A DNA stretch of 64,000 bases from UBA1479 sp038109305 (GCA_038109305.1 JAYNIR010000007.1:62001-126000), one strand, 5' to 3'. Positions 45,296 to 54,564 are shown, counted from the stretch's first letter. Program-made: numbers and translations. Notes: generated by a model not told the origin, from the sequence alone.

Positions 45296-45622
45296 ATGAT
45301 GAAAAACCTCGGCAAGATGATGCAGCAGGCCCAGCAACTGCAGGCCAAGATGACCCAGATGCAGGAAGAACTGGCGGAACTGGAGGTCACCGGCCAATCG
45401 GGCGCCGGTATGGTGAAGGTCACCATGAACGGCAAGCACGAAGCCCGGCGCGTCGAAATTGACCCGTCGATTTTTTCGTCGGAAGACGTGGCCGTGGTCG
45501 AAGACCTGATCGTCGCCGCCATCAACGATGCCAAATCCAAGGCGGAGGCCGAAATGGCCAAGCGCATGGAAGACCTGACCGGCGGGCTCGGTCTGCCGCC
45601 GGGTATGAAGCTGCCGTTCTGA
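45296..45622 (+). CDS. ybaB: Nucleoid-associated protein YbaB/EbfC
   Basis: 108 residues. The N-terminal helix NLGKMMQQAQQLQAKMTQMQ and the central strands GMVKVTMNGKHEARRVEID are typical, as is the C-terminus GLPPGMKLPF. It forms dimers that bind DNA. Two tandem ATGs (45296 and 45299) could serve as start. It forms an operon with recR, 31 bases downstream. Confidence 0.95.
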   Translation: MMKNLGKMMQQAQQLQAKMTQMQEELAELEVTGQSGAGMVKVTMNGKHEARRVEIDPSIFSSEDVAVVEDLIVAAINDAKSKAEAEMAKRMEDLTGGLGLPPGMKLPF

Positions 45623-45653
45623 CCCTGACCCCCGGCGAACCAAGGACGCGACC

Positions 45654-46259
45654 ATGTCCAACACCGATATCGACCGGCTGATCTCGCTTCTGGCCAAGTT
45701 GCCGGGGTTGGGCCCGCGCTCGGCCCGGCGCGCCGTGCTGCACCTGATCAGACGGCCGGACAGCCTGATGCAGCCGCTGGCGCGGGCGCTGGATCAGGCG
45801 GCGGATACGGTCAAAACCTGCGGGGCCTGCGGCAACATCGACACGACCGACCCCTGCGGTATCTGCGGCGATCCGCGTCGCGACGAAGCGGTCCTCTGCG
45901 TGGTCGAAGACGTGGCCGATCTATGGGCGCTTGAACGCTCGGCCACCTTCAAGGGGCTTTATCACGTTCTGGGCGGGGCCCTGTCGGCGCTGGACGGCGT
46001 GACGCCCGACGACCTTCGCATCCCAGCGCTGGCCGCCCGCGCCGGCGCCAACGGGATCGGCGAGGTGATCCTTGCCTTAAGTGCCACGGTCGACGGTCAG
46101 ACGACGGCGCACTACATCGCCGAACGCATCGGCGAGGCCGCGCCCGATGTCACGGTCTCGGGCCTTGCCCACGGCGTACCGGTGGGCGGCGAACTCGATT
46201 ATCTGGACGACGGGACGCTGACGGCGGCCATGAAGGCCCGCAGACCGATCACGAAGTGA
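45654..46259 (+). CDS. recR: Recombination protein RecR
   Basis: 201 residues. The N-terminal helix-hairpin-helix (LLAKLPGLGPRSARRAVLHL), the four-Cys zinc finger (CGACGNIDTTDPCGICGD) and the Toprim domain (LCVVEDVADLWALERSATFK) are intact. RecR acts with RecF and RecO in loading RecA at gaps. The stop TGA lies inside a short palindrome that recurs 41 bases downstream. Confidence 0.95.
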   Translation: MSNTDIDRLISLLAKLPGLGPRSARRAVLHLIRRPDSLMQPLARALDQAADTVKTCGACGNIDTTDPCGICGDPRRDEAVLCVVEDVADLWALERSATFKGLYHVLGGALSALDGVTPDDLRIPALAARAGANGIGEVILALSATVDGQTTAHYIAERIGEAAPDVTVSGLAHGVPVGGELDYLDDGTLTAAMKARRPITK

Positions 46260-46303
46260 TCGCCGCTCTTACAATGTTCCCGGGGCCGATCACGAAGTAA
46301 TCG
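46245..46303. repeat. Two copies of an 18-bp sequence at the end of recR
   Basis: CCGATCACGAAGTGATCG (46245-46262) and CCGATCACGAAGTAATCG (46286-46303) differ by one base. The first contains a perfect GATCAC-GAA-GTGATC palindrome and spans the recR stop codon. They may be an operator pair or a small duplication of the gene end. Confidence 0.7.
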
Positions 46304-46335
46304 ACGGCATCATGAAAATTAGAGAGGGCCGCTGA

Positions 46336-46527
46336 CTAAGGCGCCTTGGCTGCCTTGGCTTTGGCCTTGGCGTCTTCGGCTTCCTTTGCGAGCCGAAGGG
46401 CACGGAGCCGGGCGGTTTTCTCGTCCCGCTCGGCCCGTTCCTGATCCCGTTCCGCCTGCGCCAGATCGGATTTCTGCCGGCTGTTCTTGAAGACTTCGTT
46501 GGCCCGGGTGATCGCATCTTTGCGCAT
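46336..46527 (-). CDS. Small highly charged coiled-coil protein, unrecognised
   Basis: 63 residues rich in Lys, Arg, Glu and Ala (DAITRANEVFKNSRQKSDLA, then a run of AERDQERAERDEKTARL). It is predicted fully helical and soluble, without Cys or aromatic core. A good ribosome site (AGGAACG) lies eight bases before the ATG. It is transcribed in the direction opposite to recR, and its stop is 76 bases from the recR stop. Function unknown; a DNA- or RNA-associated role would be a guess. Its codon use and ribosome site suggest it is real. Confidence 0.6.
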   Translation of the reverse strand: MRKDAITRANEVFKNSRQKSDLAQAERDQERAERDEKTARLRALRLAKEAEDAKAKAKAAKAP

Positions 46528-46578
46528 GGGGTGTCGTTCCTGGTTTTTTAAATTGTGCCGTGACGCTACGCGCTTGAT

Positions 46579-47823
46579 TTAAGCGGCGCGGCGGTCGTTC
46601 CAGCCGCGGTTGCCGCCCGACCGGCGCCGTCGGCCCGGCTTGCCGCCGTTGCGTTTCGGCCGCTTGGCTAGCTCCGTCACCGGCGCGTCCACGTGATAGG
46701 CGTGATCGGCGTTGACCGGCACGGTCTGGCGGATGGTCCGCTCGATATCGCGAAGGTAGGCGCGTTCTTCGTGATCGCAGAACGAAATGGCCTGCCCCGA
46801 TGCGCCCGCCCGCGCCGTGCGGCCGATGCGGTGGACGTAAGACTCGGGCTCGTTCGGCAGTTCGAAGTTGATGACGTGGGTGACGCCGTTGACATCGATG
46901 CCGCGGGCGGCGATGTCGGTCGCGACCAGCACCCGTGTCGTTCCTTTGCGGAATGCGTTCAGCGCGCGCTCGCGCTGGTTCTGCGACTTGTTGCCGTGGA
47001 TGGCGTCGCAGGAGATGCCGTCCTGCTGCAGATGGCGGGCGACCCGGTCGGCGCCGTGTTTGGTCCGGGTAAAGACCAGGGCGCGATGGATGGCGGCGTC
47101 GTCCAGGACATCGCTCAGTAAATCGCGCTTTTTGTCCTTCGGCACGAACATAACCTGCTGGTCGATCTTTTCGGCGGTGGTCGCGACGGGCGTGACTTCG
47201 GCCACGGCGGGGTCGTTCAGCAGATCACCTGCCAGCGTCTTGATCGCCGGGGACATGGTGGCGGAAAACAGCGCCGTTTGACTATCGCGCGGCAGTTTCG
47301 CCATGATCTTCTGCACGTCGCGGACAAACCCCATGTCGAGCATGCGGTCGGCTTCGTCGAGCACGATCGTTTCAATGGCGTCAAGGAAGACGCACCGCTG
47401 GTTCATCAGGTCCAACAGGCGGCCCGGCGTGGCGACCAGGATGTGCGTGCCCTGGTCAAGCTGGCGGATCTGGTTGCGGATGGACACGCCGCCGAACACG
47501 GTCAGCGAACGAAGCCGCAGATGCCGGCCGTAAACCCAAAGGTTGTCGGCGATCTGCCCGGCGAGTTCGCGGGTCGGCGCCAGGATCAGGCCGATGGGCC
47601 GGCGGCTTAAGGCCTTGCCGTCGGTCCGCGACAGGCGGTGCAGCATCGGCAGCGCGAAGGCCGCCGTCTTGCCGGTGCCGGTCTGGGCGATGCCCAGGAT
47701 GTCGCGCCCTGCCAACAGCGGCGGAATGGCCTGCGTCTGGATCGGGGTCATTTCGGTGTATCCGCTTTCACGGATGGCGCGAAGAATAGGCTGGGCTAGG
47801 TTCAGGCCCTCAAAGTTTGACAT
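46579..47823 (-). CDS. DEAD-box RNA helicase (RhlE-like)
   Basis: 414 residues from the ATG at 47823; sequence upstream in frame is not family-like. The helicase motifs are all present: Q-motif region (YTEMTPIQTQAIPPLLAGRD), Walker A AQTGTGKTAAFAL, IVLDEADRMLDMGF, the SAT motif FSATMSPAIKTL, and VLVATDIAARGIDVNGVTHV with HRIGRTARAG. The basic C-terminus (KRNGGKPGRRRRSGGNRG) suggests RNA binding. Such enzymes act in ribosome assembly and cold-adapted RNA decay. Confidence 0.93.
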   Translation of the reverse strand: MSNFEGLNLAQPILRAIRESGYTEMTPIQTQAIPPLLAGRDILGIAQTGTGKTAAFALPMLHRLSRTDGKALSRRPIGLILAPTRELAGQIADNLWVYGRHLRLRSLTVFGGVSIRNQIRQLDQGTHILVATPGRLLDLMNQRCVFLDAIETIVLDEADRMLDMGFVRDVQKIMAKLPRDSQTALFSATMSPAIKTLAGDLLNDPAVAEVTPVATTAEKIDQQVMFVPKDKKRDLLSDVLDDAAIHRALVFTRTKHGADRVARHLQQDGISCDAIHGNKSQNQRERALNAFRKGTTRVLVATDIAARGIDVNGVTHVINFELPNEPESYVHRIGRTARAGASGQAISFCDHEERAYLRDIERTIRQTVPVNADHAYHVDAPVTELAKRPKRNGGKPGRRRRSGGNRGWNDRRAA

Positions 47824-48137
47824 TCGTTTTGGTTCTTTCTTGTCATTCGTACATTGTCGATTGCGGCCCGCCGCACCTTTGGCGCGGGGACCTGCCGGTC
47901 CTATACCGGTGCGTTCGGCTGGGCGCCCCGTTGCCGGTCGCCTGCCTGACGAAACGCCTAAAATTGTCAGAAAATTAGATGGCCGTCTGAGGCCTCGAGG
48001 CCCGGCGGCGCGTCCAAACCCTGGTATGAAAGCTAATTCGCTGAGCAGAGAGAGCGCTTTTTTGGGCGGAAAGTCAAGGATTTCCTTGATCGGGGGCCGG
48101 CTCCCAGGCCCGGCGCGCCCGGTTTCGGGTTGGGTTT
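47824..48137. other. 314-base gap between the helicase start and rmuC stop
   Basis: No convincing gene. It holds the helicase leader on the minus strand and a perfect 16-base palindrome TCAAGGATTTCCTTGA at 48074-48089, following CGCTTTTTTGGGCGG. The palindrome could be an operator or part of an rmuC terminator region. Confidence 0.4.
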
Positions 48138-49277
48138 CTACTCCTCGCCGCCCAAAAGCCGCAGATTCGGCGGGGCCGGCGGTTCCAATTCGTCGGCTGT
48201 GTGTTCGTCGCCCAATTGCAGGTCTTCGATGCGTTCGCCCCGCTTCACCACCTTTTCCGTCGAAATGCGGATGTTCCGCATGTCTTCCGTCGCCTGATCG
48301 AAGTGGCGCTGCAGCTTGCCGACCCGGTCGTCGATCCGCCCGACATCGTCCAGCATCTTCTGCACCTCTGCCTGGATCACGTGAGCCTGTTCGCGCATGC
48401 GCGAATCCTTCAACACCGCGCGAACGGTGTTCAACGTCGCCATCAGCGTCGTCGGCGACACGATCCACACCCGGCGGCGGAAACTTTCCTCGACCACGTT
48501 GCGGAAGTTCGCGTGCAGCTCCGCATAGACCGCTTCCGACGGCAGAAACATCAGTGCCGATTCCGCCGTCTCGTCAGCGACGATGTATTTGTCGGCGATG
48601 TCGACGACGTGTTTCTTTACATCCTGGGCGAAGGCGCGGCCGGCCGCCGCCTTGGCCGCATCGTCGGAGGCGTTGCGCAGCGCTTCATAACTTTCCAACG
48701 GGAACTTGGCGTCGATGACGATAACGCCCGGCGGATTCGGCAGCATCAGAAGACAGTCAGCCCGCTTGCCGTTGCTCAGGCTTGCCTGAAAGGCATAGGC
48801 GTGGGGCGGCAACGCCGCCGTCACCAGATCGTTCAACTGAATTTCGCCGAAAGCGCCCCGCGCCTGCTTGTTGGCGAGAATATCCTGCAGCCCCACCATC
48901 TGCTGCGACAGGTCGGTCAGGTTTTTCTGCGCTGAATCGATGACGGCCAGCCGTTCATAGAGCGATTTGAGCGACTGGCCCGTCTGCTCCGACTGCCGCT
49001 GCAGGCCCTGCTGCAGGCTGTCGCCCAATCGCTTGCCGAGCCCGTCCAACCGGTCGTTCATGGTGATCTGCGATTGCTGCATGGCGCCCGAAAGTTCCGC
49101 CTGCCGGCCCGCCAGTGCGTCGGCCATTTGGGCGATGCGGGCCATCTGCGCCTCGGTCTCGCGCCGGGTTTTCTGCATGGCGGCGTAGATGCTGGCGATC
49201 AGCACGAACAGCAGCGTCAGCCCGACGCCCAGCACCAGGCCCGTGTTTTCCAGAAGGGAGGCGGCCTCATTCGCCAT
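48138..49277 (-). CDS. rmuC: DNA recombination protein RmuC
   Basis: 379 residues. An N-terminal membrane helix (GLVLGVGLTLLFVLIASIYA) is followed by a coiled-coil (MQKTRRETEAQMARIAQMAD onward) and the RmuC domain: GAFGEIQLNDLVTAALPPHA, VIVIDAKFPLESYEALRNAS, FLPSEAVYAELHANFRNVVE and VWIVSPTTLMATLNTVRAVL. The fold resembles endonucleases and limits inversions at repeats in E. coli. In relatives rmuC is often followed closely by def and fmt, here displaced by about 2 kb of pseudogenes. Confidence 0.93.
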   Translation of the reverse strand: MANEAASLLENTGLVLGVGLTLLFVLIASIYAAMQKTRRETEAQMARIAQMADALAGRQAELSGAMQQSQITMNDRLDGLGKRLGDSLQQGLQRQSEQTGQSLKSLYERLAVIDSAQKNLTDLSQQMVGLQDILANKQARGAFGEIQLNDLVTAALPPHAYAFQASLSNGKRADCLLMLPNPPGVIVIDAKFPLESYEALRNASDDAAKAAAGRAFAQDVKKHVVDIADKYIVADETAESALMFLPSEAVYAELHANFRNVVEESFRRRVWIVSPTTLMATLNTVRAVLKDSRMREQAHVIQAEVQKMLDDVGRIDDRVGKLQRHFDQATEDMRNIRISTEKVVKRGERIEDLQLGDEHTADELEPPAPPNLRLLGGEE

Positions 49278-49402
49278 GACCCGGCCTTGTCTCCGTCAAA
49301 TTTAAAGACCAAGGTTGCCTCAACGCGCCGTGGAAAACAAACAGTGAACACACAGGCCCGAATTGCCCAAGTAGATCAAGCATGTGCCAGCCCCGCGCCA
49401 AA

Positions 49403-49996
49403 ATGGCCGCCCTCATCCGCGCCGCCGCCGTGTTCTGCCGATTCGCGCCGACGCCGCCGCCGATACAGCGAAAGAACGCGTTGTCAGCATTTTCTCGAAC
49501 GGCCTGGGTCAGATGTGGGAACGGCGCACCATGGAGCTGCCGAAACAGCCGGCCCCGGTGCAGCTCCCCGGCGTCAGCCAACGGGCCGTCGTCGAAAGCG
49601 TGCGCATCACCGGCGACGGCGGTCCGCGTCTACCGCCCCGTTTCCGACGGGCTGGCCTTGTTCGCGGGCGAAGACCGGGTCGGCGACACGCCCGACGGCG
49701 AAAAGGCGGAGCTGACGTTTGGCCGCGCCTTCGACGTCACCGTCCGGCGCATGCAGATGGATTTTAAGCGCCTGAACGCCAAGGGCCAGAACGTCAAGGC
49801 GGCGTTCGAAATCGAATTGAAAAACGGGCGCGACCGCGCGGCGCAGGTGCGCGTCGACGAAAACCTGCCGGGCGACTGACAGATCGCGGAAGAGAGCGCC
49901 AAGCATGACCGCGCCGGCGGTCGGGCGCGGTGGACGGTCGAGGTCCCTGCCAAAGGCAAGGTGACGCTGACCTATCGGGTGCGGGTAAACAGGTAG
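49403..49996 (+). pseudogene. DUF4139-family protein remnant
   Basis: Three pieces in two frames. From an ATG at 49403 a signal-peptide-like MAALIRAAAVFC is read. From about 49450 in another frame come KERVVSIFSNGLGQMWERRT and LPGVSQRAVVESVRITGDG, the N-terminal domain. From about 49620, back in the first frame, the DUF4139 C-terminus appears: VRVYRPVSDGLALFAGEDRV and RAFDVTVRRMQMDFKRL. The central part of the protein is missing. A TGA at 49877-49879 replaces the Trp of GDW, after which QIAEESAKHDRAGG and a strand-rich tail continue to 49996. Deletion, frameshifts and a stop make this a dead gene. Confidence 0.8.
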
Positions 49997-50010
49997 GGGT
50001 GGAACTGGGT

Positions 50011-51267
50011 TTAGCCTAAGAGTCCCGCCATCGCGCCGGTCATGCAGGTCGCCAGCGTGCCGGAGATCATGGTCTTGGGCGCAAGCTTGGCGATCTCGGC
50101 CCGGCGGTCGGGCGACATCGCCGACAGCCTGCCGATCATGATGCCGAGCGACCCGAAATTGGCGAACCCCGCCATTGCATACGCCATGATCAGGCGGGAT
50201 TTGTCCGACAGCGCGCCCGGCGCCAGTTTCGACATTTCGAGATAGGCGAGGAATTCGTTCAGCACGGTCTTCACGCCCATGAGGCTCCCGGCCGTCCCGG
50301 CCTCGGCCCACGGTACGCCCATCAGCCACACCACCGGCGCCATGATCCAGCCGAGCACGCGCTGCAGTGCCAGCGGCTGACCCATCGCGTCGGGCAACAG
50401 CGCCAGCGCGCCGTTGACCAGACTGACCAGCGCCACCAGAACGAGGATCATAGCCGTGATGTTGATCAGCAGCACCACACCGTCGGCGGTGCCCCGGGTG
50501 ATCGCCTGCATGGCGCCGTGATCGGGCGAGGGGCCGAGGTCGATGTCGTCCGAATGATCCCCGTCCGCCGCCGGCACCATCAGCCGCGCGATCAAAATCG
50601 CCGCCGCCGCGTTCATCAGGCTTGCCGTCAGCAAGTGCCCGGCGGCGCCGTCGAGGATGCCTTTCAAAAACGTCGTGTAAAGCGCCAACACCGTCCCTGC
50701 GATGGTCGCCATCCCCGCCGTCATGACCAGGAACAGATCGGCGCGGGACTGTTTCGCCAGATAGGGTCGGATCAGGATCTGCGCTTCGACCATGCCGACA
50801 AAGACGTTGGCCGCCGTCGCCACGCCCGTCGGGCCGCCCAGGCCCAGCGTTCGGTTCAGCGCCCAGGCGAAGGCGCGAACGATCACCTGCAAAACCCGCC
50901 AATGAAACAACAACGCCGACAGCGCGCTGATGACCAGAACAATGGGTTGCGCCTGAAACGCCAGGATGAAGCTCGCGCCCGGATAGCTCTCCTTGAACGG
51001 CAGGCCGCCGCCGCCGAGTTAGCCGAACACCACCGCCGTGCCCGCGCCCGTCGCCGCCTGCAGCGCCAGGACCGCGTCGTTGATCAGAAGAAACGCTGCC
51101 TTCGCCGGCGGCCAGTTCAACAGCACTAGTGCCAGGACGGCCTGCAGCGCCAGCGCGCCCGCGACCACCCGCCAGGGAAAGCGCCGGCGCAAGCTTGGCC
51201 GGTCCTCGCTCAGCAAACACGCGAGGCCGATGAAGGCGATCAATCCCGATAAGCCCTGTCCGGTCAT
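50011..51267 (-). pseudogene. Concentrative nucleoside transporter (NupC/CNT family) with one nonsense codon
   Basis: A continuous frame from an ATG at 51267 encodes a CNT transporter of about 418 residues: SGLIAFIGLACLLSEDRPSL, LALQAATGAGTAVVFG, then LGGGGLPFKESYPGASFILA, GPTGVATAANVFVGMVEAQI, MATIAGTVLALYTTFLKG and the C-terminal GFANFGSLGIMIGRLSAMSP. The only lesion seen is TAA at 51019-51021, where relatives have Tyr in VFGYLGG. Translation stops after about 82 residues. If the stop were absent, the protein would import nucleosides with protons or sodium. Reinitiation at 50913 would give an incomplete transporter. Confidence 0.87.
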
Positions 51268-51468
51268 GACTGAGACGTTAGCCGAACGTCTGGTTTTGCG
51301 GCGACACTTTATTTTCGCACAAAGCCCCTGTCGCCCGCCCCGAGCGAAGCGACGACGGCGGGCGCGGGGGCCCGGCTAAGGTTTTGCGGCGTCAGACTTG
51401 ACCCGGGTGGCCTCAGACAATAGATGAAGGACACGCACTCGATACCGGCACGAAACCAGCACGAAGTC

Positions 51469-51999
51469 ATGGCCAAGCTTGAGATCATCGTCGCCCCGGA
51501 CCCGCGCCTGAAGGGCAAGAGCGATCCCGTCGACCGGGTCGACGACGCCGTGCGCCGACTGATGGACGACATGCTGGAAACCATGTACGCGGCCAACGGC
51601 ATCGGGCTCGCGGCGGCGCAGGTCGGCGTCAAGAAGCGGGTCATCGTCGTCGACGTATCGCGCGAAAACGAAGGCCCGGCCCCGATCCAGATGGCCAATC
51701 CGGAAGTCATCAACGAAAGCCCCGAAATCGGCACCTACGAAGAAGGCTGCCTGTCGCTGCCCGAACATTACGCCGAGGTCGAACGCCCCGTCGCCGTCAC
51801 CGTCCGCTATCTGGACCGGGAAGGCGAAATCCGCGAGTTTAAGGCCGACGGCCTGATGGCGATCTGCGTGCAGCACGAAATCGATCACCTGGACGGCGTC
51901 TTGTTCGTCGACCATATCTCTAAGCTCAAGCGCGGCATGATCCTGAAAAAACTTCAGAAGATGAAAAAGCTTCAGGCCGAGGACGCGGCCGCCGTTTAG
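51469..51999 (+). CDS. def: Peptide deformylase
   Basis: 176 residues from the ATG at 51469 (MAKLEIIVAPDPRLKGK); a start at 51424 would add 15 residues without homology. The three metal-site motifs are intact: NGIGLAAAQVGVKKR, EEGCLSLPEHYAE and CVQHEIDHLDGVLFVD. The enzyme removes the formyl group from nascent proteins. fmt follows 78 bases on; the pair forms the usual N-terminal formylation module. Confidence 0.96.
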   Translation: MAKLEIIVAPDPRLKGKSDPVDRVDDAVRRLMDDMLETMYAANGIGLAAAQVGVKKRVIVVDVSRENEGPAPIQMANPEVINESPEIGTYEEGCLSLPEHYAEVERPVAVTVRYLDREGEIREFKADGLMAICVQHEIDHLDGVLFVDHISKLKRGMILKKLQKMKKLQAEDAAAV

Positions 52000-52077
52000 G
52001 GTTTTTCCGACGGTCCCGGGCCTGCCGCGCCGCAGGGCCCCCTGGACGGGTCTGCGCCCTGCCGGTACAAGCGTCCC

Positions 52078-53007
52078 ATGACCGCGCTCAATCTCATTTA
52101 TATGGGCTCGCCCGATTTTTCGATCCCGGCTCTGAAGTCGCTGATCCAGGCCGGGCACAAAATCCTTTGCGTCTATGCCCAGCCGCCCCGCCCCGCCGGC
52201 CGGGGGCAGGCGGAACGCCCGTGCCCGGTGCATGCCTTCGCGGCCGGTCAGGGGATCCCGGTCCGAACGCCGGTCAATTTCAAAGACGCGGCCGACCGGG
52301 CCGCCTTCGCCGATCTGAACGCCGACGCGGCGGTGGTTGCGGCCTACGGCCTGATCTTGCCGAAGGATGTTTTGGGCGCGCCGCGCATGGGGTGCCTGAA
52401 CATTCACGCGTCGCTACTGCCGCGCTGGCGGGGGGCCGCGCCCATTCAACGCGCCATCCAGGCGGGCGATGCTGAAACCGGCGTCACCATCATGCAGATG
52501 GACGAAGGGCTCGACACCGGCGCCATGCTGATGACCGGCCGCGTGCCCATCGGGCTGCAAAAGACGGCGGGCGATCTTCACAAAGAACTGGCAAGTCTGG
52601 GCGCCAAGTTGATCGTCATGGCGCTGCAGGGCTTGGTCGAGGAGACCGTTTTCCCGACGCCGCAGCCGGACGCGGGCGTCACCTACGCGGCGAAGTTTCA
52701 GCGCGACGAAGGACGGCTTGATTGGTCGAAAAGTGCCGTGGACCTGGAGCGCACCGTCCGCGCCTTTACCCCCCGGCCGGGTACCTGGTTCGATTATGAA
52801 GGGGAGCGCATCAAAGTGCTGGCCGCTGCCGCGGTTGACACGGGCGGCGGCAAAGCGCCCGGCACGGTCGCCGACGGCCTCGGCACCGTGGCCTGCAAGG
52901 ACGGCGCGCTCCGGCCGCTCCGCCTGCAACGCGCCGGGAAGGCGGCTCTGGATGCGGACGCGTTTTTCCGGGGCTTCGATCTGCCGCCGGGCGCGGTTCT
53001 TTCATAG
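52078..53007 (+). CDS. fmt: Methionyl-tRNA formyltransferase
   Basis: 309 residues. The N-terminus IYMGSPDFSIPALKSLIQAG, the formyl-transfer region LNIHASLLPRWRGAAPIQRA with the catalytic Asn-His, and GVTIMQMDEGLDTGAML are characteristic. The C-terminal domain (PRPGTWFDYEGERIKVLAAA) binds initiator tRNA. It formylates Met-tRNA for translation initiation. In related genomes truA follows directly; here about 5.6 kb intervene. Confidence 0.96.
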   Translation: MTALNLIYMGSPDFSIPALKSLIQAGHKILCVYAQPPRPAGRGQAERPCPVHAFAAGQGIPVRTPVNFKDAADRAAFADLNADAAVVAAYGLILPKDVLGAPRMGCLNIHASLLPRWRGAAPIQRAIQAGDAETGVTIMQMDEGLDTGAMLMTGRVPIGLQKTAGDLHKELASLGAKLIVMALQGLVEETVFPTPQPDAGVTYAAKFQRDEGRLDWSKSAVDLERTVRAFTPRPGTWFDYEGERIKVLAAAAVDTGGGKAPGTVADGLGTVACKDGALRPLRLQRAGKAALDADAFFRGFDLPPGAVLS

Positions 53008-53019
53008 AAACGCGCGCCC

Positions 53020-53215
53020 GGGGCAATTGGGTTCCGGCGTGATTTTGGCCCAGGTCTTCAAGCGCGGGGACGACCTTGCCTAGATCGAACAGCCCGGCGA
53101 TGATGAACCCCAGCGCCTGCGCCAGCTTGCTGCGCTGGGCGGCCATGTTGGCGTTGCGGCACATCGGTTTCAGCGACGGGTCGATGGCGAACAGGCGGTC
53201 ATAAAAAAGCGTCAT
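53020..53215 (-). pseudogene. Bacterial globin fragment
   Basis: Minus-strand reading from 53215 gives AMTLFYDRLFAIDPSLKPMC, then NMAAQRSKLAQALGFIIAGL and FDLGKVVPALEDLGQNHAG. This matches the middle of single-domain bacterial globins (LFYERLFALDPSL; then the F-helix with proximal His in LGxxH). The first two helices and the C-terminal helices are missing, and the frame runs on into unrelated sequence. The 5' break at about 53215 coincides with the 5' break of the adjacent LysR gene. Confidence 0.7.
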
Positions 53216-53216
53216 T

Positions 53217-53980
53217 GCGGCGTCACCCGCGCCGCCGAGCGTCTGAGCCGGGTTCAGTCCAACGTGACCACGCGGGTTCGCCAGCTGCAGGACGACCTGG
53301 GCGTCGCGCTGTTCGTCCGCGAGGGCAAGCGGCTCTACCCGTCGCCGGCGGGCCGGGTGCTGAACGGCTATGCGGACTGGCTGCTCGCGCTGGCGGACGA
53401 GGCCCGCGCCGCCGTCGCCGGGCCGGAACCGCAGGGCGTGTTTCGCCTGGGCGCCATGGAAAGCACGGCGGCGGTGCGCCTGTCCGGGCCGCTCGCGACC
53501 TATGCCAAACGGCACCCCGTCGTGACGCTGGACCTTCCCACCGGCAACCCGGGGCAACTGGTGGCGGCGGCCAAGTTTTACGTCATCACCGCGTTCGAGG
53601 AAGAAACCGTCATCGTCACGCCGGGCGGCCATCCGCCGATCGCCGCGCCGAGCGGTGTGCCCAAAACCATGATCGTTTTCGAACAGGGCTGCCCGTACCG
53701 CCGCCGGCTCGAGGAATGGTACGCCGGCCGGGATGACGCGCCGGCGCGGGTTGTCGAGCTCAGCTCGTATCACGCCATGCTCGGCTGCGTGCTGGATGGG
53801 ATGGGCGCGGCGCTGCTGCCGAAAAGCGTATTGAAGACGTTTCCCGAGAGCCGCCAACTCAAGGTCCACGCCCTGCCCAAGGGCAAGCAGATATTGAAGG
53901 CCCTGCTGGTCTAGCGGAAAGGCGTCGACGATCCCAAGGTCCGGGCCCTGGCCGATATCCTGCGCACGGCGAAGGGCTGA
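53217..53980 (+). pseudogene. LysR-type regulator pseudogene
   Basis: The frame begins within the DNA-binding helix (GVTRAAERLSRVQSNVTTRV), so the first 15-20 residues are missing. The linker and effector domain follow (VALFVREGKRLYPSPAGRVL; GVFRLGAMESTAAVRLSGPL). About 40 residues are deleted after NPGQLVAAAKFY, where VITAFEEETVIV resumes. TAG at 53912-53914 replaces the Trp expected in LLVWRKG, after which RKGVDDPKVRALADILRTAKG completes the normal C-terminus at 53980. Truncation, internal deletion and nonsense codon show decay. Confidence 0.82.
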
Positions 53981-54006
53981 ACGGACGCCCTCAAGGGCTT
54001 GGGATT

Positions 54007-54564
54007 TCAAGATTTCGGCAGCACCGCCTCGACGGCCTTGATGACCTTGGGCGCGGTCGGCGATGTCGGCGTCGAAAACCAGTCGGTCAACTTGCCGTCG
54101 GGCGCGATCAGGTACTTGTGGAAGTTCCATCGCGGCTTCGCGGCGAAGCCCAATTCCCCCGCCGCCCATTTGTAAAACGGGTGCGCATCGTCGCCCTTAA
54201 CCTTGGCCTTCTGGGTCAGCGGGAAGTCGACGTTGAAATTGACCTCGCAAAATTCCTTGATCTGTTTTTCCGTTCCCGGCTCCTGCCCGCCGAAGTCGTT
54301 GGACGGCACGCCCAGCAGAACAAACCCACGGTCTTTATATTTGGCCCACAGCGCCTGAAGGTCCGTGTACTGCGGCGTGTATCCGCACTGCGATGCCGTG
54401 TTGACGATCATCACCGCCTTCCCGGCGAGCGATTTCAAGGGCAGCGGCGCGCCGTCGATGGCGGTGAAGGTGAAATCGTGAGCGGTCATTTTTTTGGTCC
54501 CGGCGGCCGTGGCGGCCGTCCCCATGAGCAAAACGGTCAGACAAGCGGCGATAAACCGGATCAT
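54007..54564 (-). CDS. Glutathione peroxidase-family protein, exported
   Basis: 185 residues with a signal peptide (MIRFIAACLTVLLMGTAATAA). The peroxidatic Cys (in place of selenocysteine) is in NTASQCGYTPQYTDLQ (about 57-72). Gln and Trp of the tetrad lie in GGQEPGTEKQI and KPRWNFHKYL. It reduces peroxides, in bacteria usually with thioredoxin rather than glutathione; the periplasmic location is inferred. The ATG overlaps the stop of the upstream DsbA-like gene by four bases, so they are coupled. Confidence 0.92.
   Translation of the reverse strand: MIRFIAACLTVLLMGTAATAAGTKKMTAHDFTFTAIDGAPLPLKSLAGKAVMIVNTASQCGYTPQYTDLQALWAKYKDRGFVLLGVPSNDFGGQEPGTEKQIKEFCEVNFNVDFPLTQKAKVKGDDAHPFYKWAAGELGFAAKPRWNFHKYLIAPDGKLTDWFSTPTSPTAPKVIKAVEAVLPKS

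Noticed and set aside
5793..53914. Idea that TAG or TAA codons are reassigned to an amino acid here
   Set aside because: Stops inside the broken genes include TAA, TAG and TGA, intact genes use all three normally, and the same loci also carry deletions or frameshifts. Decay explains the data better.
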